From assembly GCA_023228225.1 (NCBI GenBank), contig JALOBO010000034.1, positions 1-15,319 of the forward strand: a stretch of DNA of 15,319 nucleotides. Direction: 5' to 3'. The translations under genes were made by a program, and so were the position numbers. The notes under the pieces were generated by a model. That model saw only the letters and a program-made list of their open reading frames with translations. It did not search any database and was not told where the DNA came from. This document shows positions 1 through 6,225 of this stretch, one piece after another (the first letter of the stretch is position 1; every line of letters starts with the position of its first letter). Source of the DNA: Clostridia bacterium (GTDB lineage: Bacteria; Bacillota; Clostridia; Christensenellales; UBA1242).

Positions 1-21
1 TTTTGTTAAAATTATCATTCT

Positions 22-47
22 GTTGATTACACTATATGTAATTCAAC
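22..47. repeat. Imperfect inverted repeat near the left edge
   Basis: GTTGATTAC (22-30) faces GTAATTCAAC (38-47) across a 7-nt A/T loop; the arms pair fully except for one bulged T. No gene overlaps it. It lies about 120 bases beyond the end of the leftmost minus-strand gene. It could be a protein-binding palindrome, a terminator hairpin or part of an origin; the sequence does not decide. Confidence 0.4.
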
Positions 48-117
48 GTATTTATAGATTATGCTCTCTATAGAAAAACCAGAAGGTTATTCAAAACAAA
101 GTAGATTCTAAGAAACA

Positions 118-142
118 GCCTGAAAACAAAAATTAAAAAAGT
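118..142. repeat. 25-nt direct repeat, copy 1
   Basis: This A-rich 25-mer (begins GCCTGAAAAC, ends AAAAAAGT) is identical to 519-543. Both copies lie just downstream of a minus-strand stop codon, so in the RNA they read as a U-rich tract. A partial tandem echo (AAAATTAAAAAGTAG) follows at 145-158. Confidence 0.75.
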
Positions 143-165
143 AGAAAATTAAAAAGTAGGAAAAA
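118..165 (-). terminator. T-rich terminator after the 97-aa gene
   Basis: Directly after the stop codon at 166-168 the minus strand runs through successive T tracts (T5 to T6 blocks separated by single C/A/G bases). This is the usual signal for archaeal RNA polymerase termination. No strong hairpin is visible here, unlike the 519-596 terminator. Confidence 0.55.
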
Positions 166-459
166 TTACTTCCTAACCTTTTTCTTTGCAGAAGTTTTCT
201 TCACAGTTAAATCCATATCAGTTTTATTAATTAAACCCTTAAACTCAAGCTCATGCCCTTTATCTCTCCAAATCATAATTTGATTTTTTGTCTCCACACC
301 TATAAGAGAACCGCCATAACCCCATTTAATAGCTGGAATCTTGTAAGTGGCTATAACGGTTCTTATAGCCTCTCCCTGGCTCATTGGTAGGTTTGTAGTA
401 GTACTAAAGTTAATCTCATTCTTATAACGCAGCAGAGTGTTTCTTGCTACCTGTGTCAT
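166..459 (-). CDS. Hypothetical protein, 97 aa
   Basis: I do not recognise this 97-residue protein. It is soluble-looking, with no signal peptide or membrane segment. It has a mixed alpha/beta look in the middle (residues 40-75, including KWGYGGSLIGVE) and a strongly basic tail (KKTSAKKKVRK) that could touch nucleic acid. The ATG at 457-459 is well supported: the minus strand carries GGGGTGAT five bases upstream, a close match to the archaeal 16S anti-SD complement. It has its own A/T-rich promoter and a T-rich terminator, so it is probably monocistronic. It belongs to the run of small minus-strand genes that I infer to be early or regulatory genes of a mobile element. Function unknown. Confidence 0.8.
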   Translation of the reverse strand: MTQVARNTLLRYKNEINFSTTTNLPMSQGEAIRTVIATYKIPAIKWGYGGSLIGVETKNQIMIWRDKGHELEFKGLINKTDMDLTVKKTSAKKKVRK

Positions 460-464
460 TACTA

Positions 465-503
465 ATCACCCCTTACTATATAATATAACGTTCATTATAT
501 TTA
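465..503 (-). promoter_or_regulatory. Promoter and RBS of the 97-aa gene
   Basis: On the minus strand a TATA-like TTAAATATAATG lies around 494-503, a second A/T box around 474-486, and the RBS GGGGTGAT at 465-472. The first box gives a transcript start near 475, leaving a very short leader. The choice between the two boxes is uncertain. Confidence 0.45.
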
Positions 504-518
504 AGGCTGTGCATTACT

Positions 519-543
519 GCCTGAAAACAAAAATTAAAAAAGT
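519..543. repeat. 25-nt direct repeat, copy 2
   Basis: Identical to 118-142 over 25 bases. It forms the distal U-rich part of the terminator behind the 70-aa gene. Confidence 0.75.
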
Positions 544-596
544 TTACAGAAGTGCTGTACTTTTACAACACTTCAAAAAAAAATAAAAAGAAAAAG
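519..596 (-). terminator. Hairpin plus T-tract terminator
   Basis: Reading the minus strand from the stop codon at 597-599: a T-rich tract (575-596, including T9), then an 11-bp stem (549-559 with 564-574, loop of 4), then another T-rich stretch that is the 25-nt repeat. The single mismatch of the stem becomes a G-U wobble only in the minus-strand RNA, which supports that strand as the functional one. Confidence 0.65.
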
Positions 597-809
597 TTAG
601 TATACTTCTATTCTGTAAGTTGTTCTTCCCTTTATTGACTTAAAATTCGTTTTAAAATAGCTCAAAATAGCTTTTTTACCTGCATCCAGACTTTTCTTAG
701 ATTTATCTGGAATATTGACACCTGTTTTGTACATTCTTCCATTTTGAGTTCTCTCACCAACCAGTGCATAACGATTATATGCAAGTCTTGCTTTACCTGT
801 TTGTTTCAT
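597..809 (-). CDS. Hypothetical basic protein, 70 aa
   Basis: A 70-residue, strongly basic protein (many Lys and Arg, few acids) without a membrane segment or Cys pair. I do not recognise a family. A central region (YALVGERTQNGRMYKTG, about residues 15-31) and a C-terminal strand (TTYRIEVY) suggest a small compact fold that might bind nucleic acid; that is inference from charge only. The start at 807-809 is preceded by AGGAGT (816-821 on the complementary strand) at good spacing. Its promoter overlaps the end of the upstream Cys-rich gene, so it may be transcribed on its own. A strong hairpin/T-tract terminator follows it. Confidence 0.75.
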   Translation of the reverse strand: MKQTGKARLAYNRYALVGERTQNGRMYKTGVNIPDKSKKSLDAGKKAILSYFKTNFKSIKGRTTYRIEVY

Positions 810-815
810 TTGTGT

Positions 816-869
816 ACTCCTACAGTTTATTTTTAATTAAATAGTATATGTAGCTATTAGTATATAAAT
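816..869 (-). promoter_or_regulatory. Promoter and RBS of the 70-aa gene
   Basis: Minus-strand TATA box ATTTATATAC at 860-869, just at the end of the preceding gene (stop at 871-873), and RBS AGGAGT at 816-821. The expected transcript start is near 838, giving a leader of about 28 nt. Confidence 0.5.
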
Positions 870-870
870 A

Positions 871-1059
871 TTACTCCAAGTCATCACAGTTGAAACCATC
901 TGAATGAGTATACTCAATTTCAATGTCTGTGTCATAAATCTCAGATCTATCTATGTATTTCTGATTCGGTTCATGATAATAGATACATTTTGAGGAGTTC
1001 CTGGGCAAGTTTGCACCACAAACAGGGCATGGGTGATATTCTCCGTATAGTTTAACCAT
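871..1059 (-). CDS. Small zinc-ribbon-like protein, 62 aa
   Basis: 62 residues. The N-terminal third has C11-x2-C14 in a CPVCGANLP knuckle typical of zinc ribbons, then C25 and H29 as candidate second-pair ligands. The C-terminal half is very acidic (DTDIEIEY, then DD near the end) with a lone C58. A role in regulation or as an adaptor is plausible for such proteins in archaeal elements, but nothing names a target. It begins 3 bases after the stop of the 75-aa Cys-rich gene and its RBS GAGGTG (1066-1071) lies inside that gene's last codons, so the two are cotranscribed and probably translationally coupled. Confidence 0.8.
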   Translation of the reverse strand: MVKLYGEYHPCPVCGANLPRNSSKCIYYHEPNQKYIDRSEIYDTDIEIEYTHSDGFNCDDLE

Positions 1060-1062
1060 ATT

Positions 1063-1290
1063 TTACACCTCATTTGTTATATCTGTATATATATCCCAAA
1101 GATATACTTTAATTTTTCTTTCTTCGTCAGGGCATCTCACAGGCAGACATATACTTTTAATCCAGTGTGTGTCTTTTGTGCAATAGTTTGATTTGTTACA
1201 TTCATTACCAAAACATGTTTTGGGTTTTTCCTTCCCCGATACCCAACAACACGGTATACAATTTATACAAACCCATGAATTTGTTTTCAT
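1063..1290 (-). CDS. Cys-rich putative metal-binding protein, 75 aa
   Basis: A 75-residue protein with nine cysteines in its first 53 residues (8, 11, 14, 15, 26, 31, 37, 48, 53), including C8-x2-C11-x2-C14-C15. This density fits one or two zinc sites or an Fe-S cluster; the residues alone do not tell which. The last 20 residues are an ordinary amphipathic stretch without Cys. No family recognised. The start at 1288-1290 is supported by GAGGGT (1294-1299) and a TATA box at 1328-1340, so it heads a two-gene operon with the 62-aa zinc-ribbon-like gene. Confidence 0.78.
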   Translation of the reverse strand: MKTNSWVCINCIPCCWVSGKEKPKTCFGNECNKSNYCTKDTHWIKSICLPVRCPDEERKIKVYLWDIYTDITNEV

Positions 1291-1293
1291 TTT

Positions 1294-1340
1294 AACCCTC
1301 TTTGTTATAGTGTATAGCTGCTCAATACTATAAATAATTT
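1294..1340 (-). promoter_or_regulatory. Promoter of the two-gene Cys-rich operon
   Basis: Minus-strand TATA box AATTATTTATAG (about 1329-1340), then ACTATAACAAAG beginning at 1311 as the probable initiator and leader, then RBS GAGGGT at 1294-1299. The ACTATA-(A/G)CAA(A/G)G element recurs at the same distance from the TATA box upstream of the 177-aa gene. Confidence 0.6.
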
Positions 1341-1366
1341 ATGCTCCTGTGCACTACACCTTAAAA

Positions 1367-1744
1367 TCACTCTTTTCGCCTGTACAGCCTGCAGGTACTC
1401 AACCCCTTAGTATAATGAGGTCTGGTCTTGCTAGGGTAAATCTCATGCACACAAATATACTTCCCTATCCTTCTCTTCTCTTCAGGTGCAGGTGTGCAGT
1501 AAGCACAAGTAATACACAGGTTCTCCACTCCAGGCTCAAGACAGGATTCAAATGATTTACAGTATTTACAACTAGTTATCCATTTGTGTCTGTGGATACC
1601 AAAACCATCTGCGAAAGAGTAAACATTCACAGGGTAAGACTTACCTTCTTTTGACTGGTACCAGTAAATTAAAGCACCGCATGTTTCACAGATAGTTATT
1701 TTCCAAGGATCATTAATTCTTTCTGCTTTGTCGTGTCCAACCAT
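1367..1744 (-). CDS. Cys/His-rich putative zinc-binding protein, 125 aa
   Basis: The open frame extends to 1861, but I place the start at 1742-1744. The TATA box at 1793-1801 would put the transcript start near 1772, downstream of the more distal ATGs, and AAGGGTTTAAAATG resembles the RBS-start layout of the 177-aa gene. The 125-residue product has C19-x2-C22 (CETCG), H51/H53, C59-x2-C62, C68, C77-x2-C80-x2-C83, C98/H100 and C118, enough ligands for two or three zinc sites. No named family recognised; a nucleic-acid or protein adaptor role is inference. It uses the only TGA stop codon I found in the window. Confidence 0.75.
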   Translation of the reverse strand: MVGHDKAERINDPWKITICETCGALIYWYQSKEGKSYPVNVYSFADGFGIHRHKWITSCKYCKSFESCLEPGVENLCITCAYCTPAPEEKRRIGKYICVHEIYPSKTRPHYTKGLSTCRLYRRKE

Positions 1745-1788
1745 TTTAAACCCTTCATACCTGCTTTGTCTATGTAGTACCATGTTTT

Positions 1789-1813
1789 CAAAGTATATAA
1801 ACTCATAGGAAAC
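1789..1813 (-). promoter_or_regulatory. Minus-strand promoter with conserved upstream box
   Basis: On the minus strand GTTTCCTA, 4 nt, then TTTATATACTTTG. The same arrangement occurs at 5221-5245, with 21 of 25 positions identical. TTTATATA is a TATA box and GTTTCCTA sits just upstream of the BRE position, where an activator or repressor could bind. The box also reads as TATATAAA on the plus strand, so it could drive the 929-aa gene as well. Confidence 0.6.
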
Positions 1814-1851
1814 AAAAATTCTTAGTGTGTAACAAACACATTTAAATACTT

Positions 1852-4641
1852 TTGCATACATATACTTATACAGTAAATAATTCTATAGGTTGTGATACAA
1901 CGACTGTAAAGAAAATAGGACTAGTAGGGCTTTATTCTGGTAGACAGATTAAGGCTAAAGCTGCAAAAGGAGAGAGTATAACACGCTCTCAGAGTGCGAA
2001 AGCTGCACTTGCGGCAATTAAAAAGAAATACGGAGAAGTACCTGACAGTGCTAAATTTGTGCATAAGGGTAAAGGGCTTTGGGTACGGTACTCTCTGGCA
2101 AACGATAAGAAGAGGACGGGCAACGTCACGGAGGATATTAAAAAGTGGAGAAGGCAGCCAAATAAGTATGATTATAAGGGGATTGATACGGCAAGTGTTA
2201 AGAAGGCAGTAACGAAAAATAGAACTGTAAAGAAAATAGTGCAAAAGCCTAAGTTTTCCACTGCACAGATAAGAAAACCACAGCTTAAACTTGCAGGCAG
2301 AACCACAAAGACAGCGATTAAAGCAACTGGTAGACCTGTGTTGAAAACTATTGTGAAGCCACAAAAACTTAAAATTGTTGCTGAGAAAAGGTTTTTAACA
2401 TTAGCTGAGACACTACAAAGTCTCTGCGATAAAGAAGCACACCTTGTAAAAAACATTACCTCTCCAGAGGTGTTAAAAACGTACAATAAAAAAGTAAGTG
2501 CAATACAGAGGGGAAAAGTAAAGGTTTTTACTGCTTTGATGAATGAAAAAACAACTGACGGAAAGAGAGTGAAGGATAAAATAAATGGTGATGTAAGTAT
2601 AAATTGGTTTACATATTTACCTGGAAATATTAACCCTGTTGGAAAATTCATAGGCATGGTTAATAATATCATTTACGGTAATGATAAAAGCAGTATGTTG
2701 CCAGTGCCAAAGAGGAGAGTAATTAAACCAAAAGCTAAGGTAAACCTTAAAGGATCTCTTGGCAAGCTTGTACAAAAGAAGCCTGTAGGGAGAAAGGAGA
2801 AGGTTAAGCCAGATAAAGGTATTTCTGTGGTATTTGGAGAAACTACAGAATATCCTGCAAAAGCTACAATAACAGGAGGCACTATAACAGTCACGTGTTA
2901 CCATAAAGACAAGAAAGTATACACAAGTAGTCTTAAAGTGTCTGAATGGGAAACGGTGCTTAAAAATCAAGAAGAGTTTGGATACTATTCAAATCACGTT
3001 CTTAAAATGAGAACGCCAAAAGAGCACTTAGACCTTTATAATAAATCATCATTCAACCAGATTCAGGCAGTTGATAGAGCGTTTAGAGTCTATCAAGTAA
3101 AAATAGCGGAAAAGAAAGTAAGGGCGACCACTAAAAGAGAGCCTGGGACTTTTGAGCACTACGGTAAAAATCTGCTTAAAGGAAAGTATAAAGATGATTT
3201 TGCAAACCTGCGAAGCGGAATAACAGCAGCTCTGAAAGAGGCTTACCCTGAACAACTCTTTATGATTGCTGCAAGAGGGTTTTACAACAGTGCTGCAGAT
3301 GTACGCTGGACAGGTGGACCATCTGAAGCAGAAGTGAGGAAGTTAGGACTAGGAATTAAAGGATCTTATTGGGGCAGCGAAGACATTTCAAGAGATGTGT
3401 ACTGGCATAAGGTCACAGCAGAAAAATTCAGAGCATATCTTAAAGGAGCTGAACACAACAAAGCATTAAAGACAAGAGCCAAAATCTCCTATACAAGAAA
3501 ATTGAAACCTGCAGACCTTGAAGCTCCAAAGCCTGTAATCAAAATGCCTGCAAAGATCCCTACAAAGACACCTGCAGCAGTTCCACAGAAGAAACTTAAG
3601 GGAAGGAGAACAAACACATTACAACTGAAACATGCACCTGTACTCAAGACAGGAAGACCTAAGCCAAAAGTTAATAAAGGCTTTGTAGTCTCAGGAAACA
3701 CTTATCCACTGAAAGGTCAGATTAAAGCAATGGGCGGAAAGTGGAATAAAGAAGAAGGCGGTTGGATAGTTCCTATAAAGAGTGCAAAAGCCATTAACGG
3801 CCTGAAGAAACAGAAAGGGCTTAAGATAAGAGCTATCAAGACAGAGGAAGACGTTTTCAGGAGATTAACTGAGGCTGAAAGGTTAGATTTGAGAAAAGCA
3901 AAGTATGAGAGAAAGGTTGAGAGGTGGGAGACTAAATCTAACAAAAAATTAAAGGAAGCTTACTCAATACAGAAAATTTCAGACGCAGCAGTTGAACATA
4001 TCCCAATAGGACAGCCTATACTTGTAGGGCATCACTCAGAAGGTGTACACAGGAGAGCACTTGCAAAAGCTCAGGGCAATATGTTTAAAGCTGTAGACGC
4101 TTGGAAAGAATCAAAAGAGGCAGGAAGAAAAGCAAACATTCTTTCAGGAGTAGCTGAAGACCTTGGCACTGTCTCAGATCTCAAAGGCAGGATAGCAAAG
4201 AAACAGAAAGAGCTAGCACATGCAAGAAACAAAATAGCACGCGGAGAAAGCACTGGATACTATACACAGCAGGAAAAGAATATCCTGGCAGATATTAAAT
4301 CCATGGAAGATAGACTTCCTGCAGGAGCGCAAGAGAAGCCTTCTTACGGTGTGTCTATGGTAATGTTAGGAGGGGCAAAGTTAAAGCCATTAGTTGATGC
4401 AACTTCAGTTGCTAGAAGGTACCACAATAAGAATCTATCAGGCGGGAACTTCGCAATTGAAGTTAGAAAGGGAGGTAAAGGAGTAGAGGTGCAGGGATAC
4501 CACAACATAGACGGAATTGTGACCTCTATAAATGTAGGTCCTTTATACGGGATAGGTGCAAGCGTTATAACAAAAGAGAATTATAAAGAATTTACAGTAG
4601 AAAAGCTTGCAGGAATAATTAAGAGAGCATTGAGTATGTAA
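1852..4641 (+). CDS. Large polyvalent protein with LPD29-like and DUF3560 domains, 929 aa
   Basis: A 929-residue, very basic, soluble multidomain protein. DUF3560 spans about 655-810, marked by IPIGQPILVGHHSEGVHRR (GQPILVGHHSE at 720-730) followed by a helical, charged stretch. About 453-535 matches the LPD29 pattern (LKEAYPEQ, then DVRWTGGPSEAEVRKL). Residues 608-650 (GNTYPLKGQIKAMGGKWNKE, then WIVP) resemble the DUF5710/HARP-type motif. The N-terminal 20-100 and C-terminal 845-929 regions are unassigned. Known polyvalent proteins string such domains together in phages and conjugative elements and are thought to enter the recipient with the DNA; that role here is inference. The start is uncertain: TTG at 1852 is the first possible codon after an in-frame stop at 1843, with no clear RBS, and no ATG, GTG or TTG follows in frame until about residue 70. 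Confidence 0.85.
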   Translation: MHTYTYTVNNSIGCDTTTVKKIGLVGLYSGRQIKAKAAKGESITRSQSAKAALAAIKKKYGEVPDSAKFVHKGKGLWVRYSLANDKKRTGNVTEDIKKWRRQPNKYDYKGIDTASVKKAVTKNRTVKKIVQKPKFSTAQIRKPQLKLAGRTTKTAIKATGRPVLKTIVKPQKLKIVAEKRFLTLAETLQSLCDKEAHLVKNITSPEVLKTYNKKVSAIQRGKVKVFTALMNEKTTDGKRVKDKINGDVSINWFTYLPGNINPVGKFIGMVNNIIYGNDKSSMLPVPKRRVIKPKAKVNLKGSLGKLVQKKPVGRKEKVKPDKGISVVFGETTEYPAKATITGGTITVTCYHKDKKVYTSSLKVSEWETVLKNQEEFGYYSNHVLKMRTPKEHLDLYNKSSFNQIQAVDRAFRVYQVKIAEKKVRATTKREPGTFEHYGKNLLKGKYKDDFANLRSGITAALKEAYPEQLFMIAARGFYNSAADVRWTGGPSEAEVRKLGLGIKGSYWGSEDISRDVYWHKVTAEKFRAYLKGAEHNKALKTRAKISYTRKLKPADLEAPKPVIKMPAKIPTKTPAAVPQKKLKGRRTNTLQLKHAPVLKTGRPKPKVNKGFVVSGNTYPLKGQIKAMGGKWNKEEGGWIVPIKSAKAINGLKKQKGLKIRAIKTEEDVFRRLTEAERLDLRKAKYERKVERWETKSNKKLKEAYSIQKISDAAVEHIPIGQPILVGHHSEGVHRRALAKAQGNMFKAVDAWKESKEAGRKANILSGVAEDLGTVSDLKGRIAKKQKELAHARNKIARGESTGYYTQQEKNILADIKSMEDRLPAGAQEKPSYGVSMVMLGGAKLKPLVDATSVARRYHNKNLSGGNFAIEVRKGGKGVEVQGYHNIDGIVTSINVGPLYGIGASVITKENYKEFTVEKLAGIIKRALSM

Positions 4642-4656
4642 GGGTTAATCCCTTAC
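4638..4656. terminator. Hairpin spanning two convergent stop codons
   Basis: GTAAGGG-TTAAT-CCCTTAC is a perfect 7-bp stem with a 5-nt loop. Its left arm holds the TAA of the 929-aa gene (4639-4641) and its right arm the TAA of the facing 177-aa gene (4653-4655). No long T tract follows on either side, so it may stabilise 3' ends rather than act as a classical terminator. Confidence 0.5.
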
Positions 4657-5186
4657 ACTCTTAATTTAAAAGCCATGTCAATAACTTTATTTCTAATTAC
4701 AGGTCTTTCCCATTGTGCTTTTACCGTGTCAAAAAGTGCTCTATCTGCACTAAGTTCTTTTGCAATCTTAGGATCTTTTTCTACAAGCCTGAAGGACTCT
4801 TCAACCATGAGCTTTTCTGAAATGAATTTTAAATACATGAAATCGTTAACTTTATATTTTGCGTCATACTTTGAATCTATTTCACTCCATGCTTTCCTTG
4901 ATTCATCATCACCACGTTTAAGAGCTATCATCTTGTGGTTACATTCAGCCCTACACTCCATACTAGAGAGCTCATCGAAGTTTTCAAATGCAACTTTTGC
5001 AAGACAGTAAGCTGCCTGATGTGCTGTTATTCCTTCACGTTCAAATTTTGACAGGTAGATTTCAAAAGCTTCAACCTCTGAGGGGAGTACAACATTCAGA
5101 GTAGACATAACACCTGTTACAATGTCAGAGGGTGTTTTACATTCGGTCACTTCAAAATCGTTGAGATTTTTTATTGTGTATTCCAT
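4653..5186 (-). CDS. Hypothetical helical protein, 177 aa
   Basis: A 177-residue, acidic, mostly helical cytoplasmic protein; no membrane segment, no signal peptide, no zinc pair (C16, C61, C79 and C83 are scattered). I do not recognise a family. The start at 5184-5186 is well supported by GGTGGT (5191-5196) and the TATA box at 5226-5232. It shares its promoter architecture with the 125-aa Cys-rich gene and its leader element with the Cys-rich operon, so it is probably expressed together with those genes. It stands alone, convergent with the 929-aa gene and divergent from the membrane protein at 5335. A chaperone, antitoxin-like or immunity role for a neighbour is possible but unsupported. 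Confidence 0.8.
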   Translation of the reverse strand: MEYTIKNLNDFEVTECKTPSDIVTGVMSTLNVVLPSEVEAFEIYLSKFEREGITAHQAAYCLAKVAFENFDELSSMECRAECNHKMIALKRGDDESRKAWSEIDSKYDAKYKVNDFMYLKFISEKLMVEESFRLVEKDPKIAKELSADRALFDTVKAQWERPVIRNKVIDMAFKLRV

Positions 5187-5199
5187 TTAAACCACCTTG

Positions 5200-5245
5200 C
5201 TATAGTTAATACTACAGTTCCAAAGTATATAAAACAGTAGGAAAC
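5200..5245 (-). promoter_or_regulatory. Promoter with conserved upstream box and TSS palindrome
   Basis: Second copy of the GTTTCCTA / TTTATATACTTTG promoter (5221-5245). At the expected start site lies a near-palindrome, CTGTAGT-ATTA-ACTATAG (5200-5217, minus strand, one wobble pair), which could be an operator or a 5' hairpin. RBS GGTGGT follows at 5191-5196. Confidence 0.6.
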
Positions 5246-5284
5246 TAAGGTAATTAAACAGTTTGAAAACGCAAATACAAATAG

Positions 5285-5329
5285 TTATATATAGGATTAG
5301 CAACATATAATATAAATAAAAGCGGTGAT
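5285..5329 (+). promoter_or_regulatory. Promoter of the 5335-9093 operon
   Basis: TATA box TTATATATA at 5285-5293, TATAATATA at 5306-5314 around the expected start site, and RBS GGTGAT at 5324-5329, 5 nt before the ATG. The same TATATAT / TATAATATA pair, 19 rather than 20 bases apart, stands before the surface operon at 9855. Confidence 0.65.
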
Positions 5330-5334
5330 AAACT

Positions 5335-5955
5335 ATGAAGTCATTATGCACAGATGAGTCTGCAGACTCTATGCTAGTCTTCTTAATAGCCTCGTCTGTA
5401 CTAGTGTTTGGGATAATGTTTACTATCTTAACATACTCATTTAACGCCCCTATTGAGGCAATGAATGACTTGATAAGTAGTGGTATGTTATCCCTAGACA
5501 CCACAGAAAACTTCACCACAATGCTAAATATGTGGAAAGCCAGCCCTTTCTTTATGTTAATAGGATTAATCCTATTTTGCTATGAAAGGTCCAAGGGCAC
5601 AACGTCCCTTTCTTCAGGGGTATTCTTTGAGTATATGTTCCTGATGATGATTTCACTTATCATATCTGCATATTTAGTATATGGTTACGGAATGGCTCTG
5701 GATTCCATGACACTTCAATTTGAGCAGATTCCATTCTTCACAGATATTTCGCCTGTGTGGGATACAACTGCAGAAAGGAGTTTAATGGTTTCAGTATTGT
5801 ATTACGCATGTATGTTACCAGGATTTTTAGGTGCGATTTTATATATGCTGCACCCGATTCTGAGACAGACAGAGAACAGCTTTTTACCTGATAATGTAGA
5901 TAACGATGATAGCACAGATGAAGCTGTTAGTTATTATCAAATGCAACAGTTTTAA
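5335..5955 (+). CDS. Four-helix membrane protein, 206 aa
   Basis: An integral membrane protein with about four hydrophobic segments: residues 13-34, 69-85, 98-120 and 151-172. The N-terminal 12 residues (MKSLCTDESADS) and the C-terminal tail, rich in Asp/Asn/Gln (DNVDNDDSTDEA), are hydrophilic. The loop between helices 1 and 2 carries an N-F-T sequon. No family recognised and no catalytic motif seen. It is first in an operon with an 82-aa basic protein and the 955-aa nucleotidyltransferase-like protein. The position and topology fit a virion or transfer-apparatus membrane protein; this is inference from context. The start is fixed by GGTGAT at ideal spacing and the upstream TATA box. Confidence 0.82.
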   Translation: MKSLCTDESADSMLVFLIASSVLVFGIMFTILTYSFNAPIEAMNDLISSGMLSLDTTENFTTMLNMWKASPFFMLIGLILFCYERSKGTTSLSSGVFFEYMFLMMISLIISAYLVYGYGMALDSMTLQFEQIPFFTDISPVWDTTAERSLMVSVLYYACMLPGFLGAILYMLHPILRQTENSFLPDNVDNDDSTDEAVSYYQMQQF

Positions 5956-5966
5956 GAGGTGATGGA

Positions 5967-6215
5967 ATGAAATATATCATATCAGCAAAATTTAATTACG
6001 GACCTTACAGAACAAAATCTGATGCGATGAGTATTATAAAACAATTAAATCAAATTAAGGCAACGACTACAAAAATAACTAAAGTATCTCGTGGGTATAA
6101 GTTCTCCGCAGTATTAAAGTATAAAGCAGAAAACGCAGCAGACAAGTCCATGGCGATTAAACAGATTAAAACTAACTCACCCAATGCAACAATATCAGTA
6201 AGAAGAACAAATTAG
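5967..6215 (+). CDS. Small basic protein with beta-alpha-beta pattern, 82 aa
   Basis: 82 residues, Lys-rich, no Cys. The predicted order is strand (YIISAKFN), helix (SDAMSIIKQLNQI), strand (TTKITKVSRG), strand (YKFSAVLKYKA), helix (DKSMAIKQIKT), strand (ATISVRR). This beta-alpha-beta-beta-alpha-beta order is what ferredoxin-like folds show, including many nucleic-acid-binding domains. I cannot name a family. The start has the strongest RBS of the operon (GAGGTGAT, 5956-5963). The gap to the upstream gene is 11 bases and to the 955-aa gene 10 bases. It ends in TAG; if the host decodes TAG as pyrrolysine, reading would continue for 6 more residues to TAA at 6234. Confidence 0.78.
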   Translation: MKYIISAKFNYGPYRTKSDAMSIIKQLNQIKATTTKITKVSRGYKFSAVLKYKAENAADKSMAIKQIKTNSPNATISVRRTN

Positions 6216-6225
6216 GTGCAGCACT

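Noticed and set aside
1745..1861. N-terminal extension of the 125-aa Cys-rich protein to an ATG at 1861
   Set aside because: The TATA box and likely transcript start lie inside this stretch, so the extension would not be transcribed. The ATG at 1744 has an RBS-like AAGGG.
5187..5519. 110-codon minus-strand frame across the divergent promoter region
   Set aside because: It covers two promoters and the start of the well-supported plus-strand membrane protein, and has no start signals.
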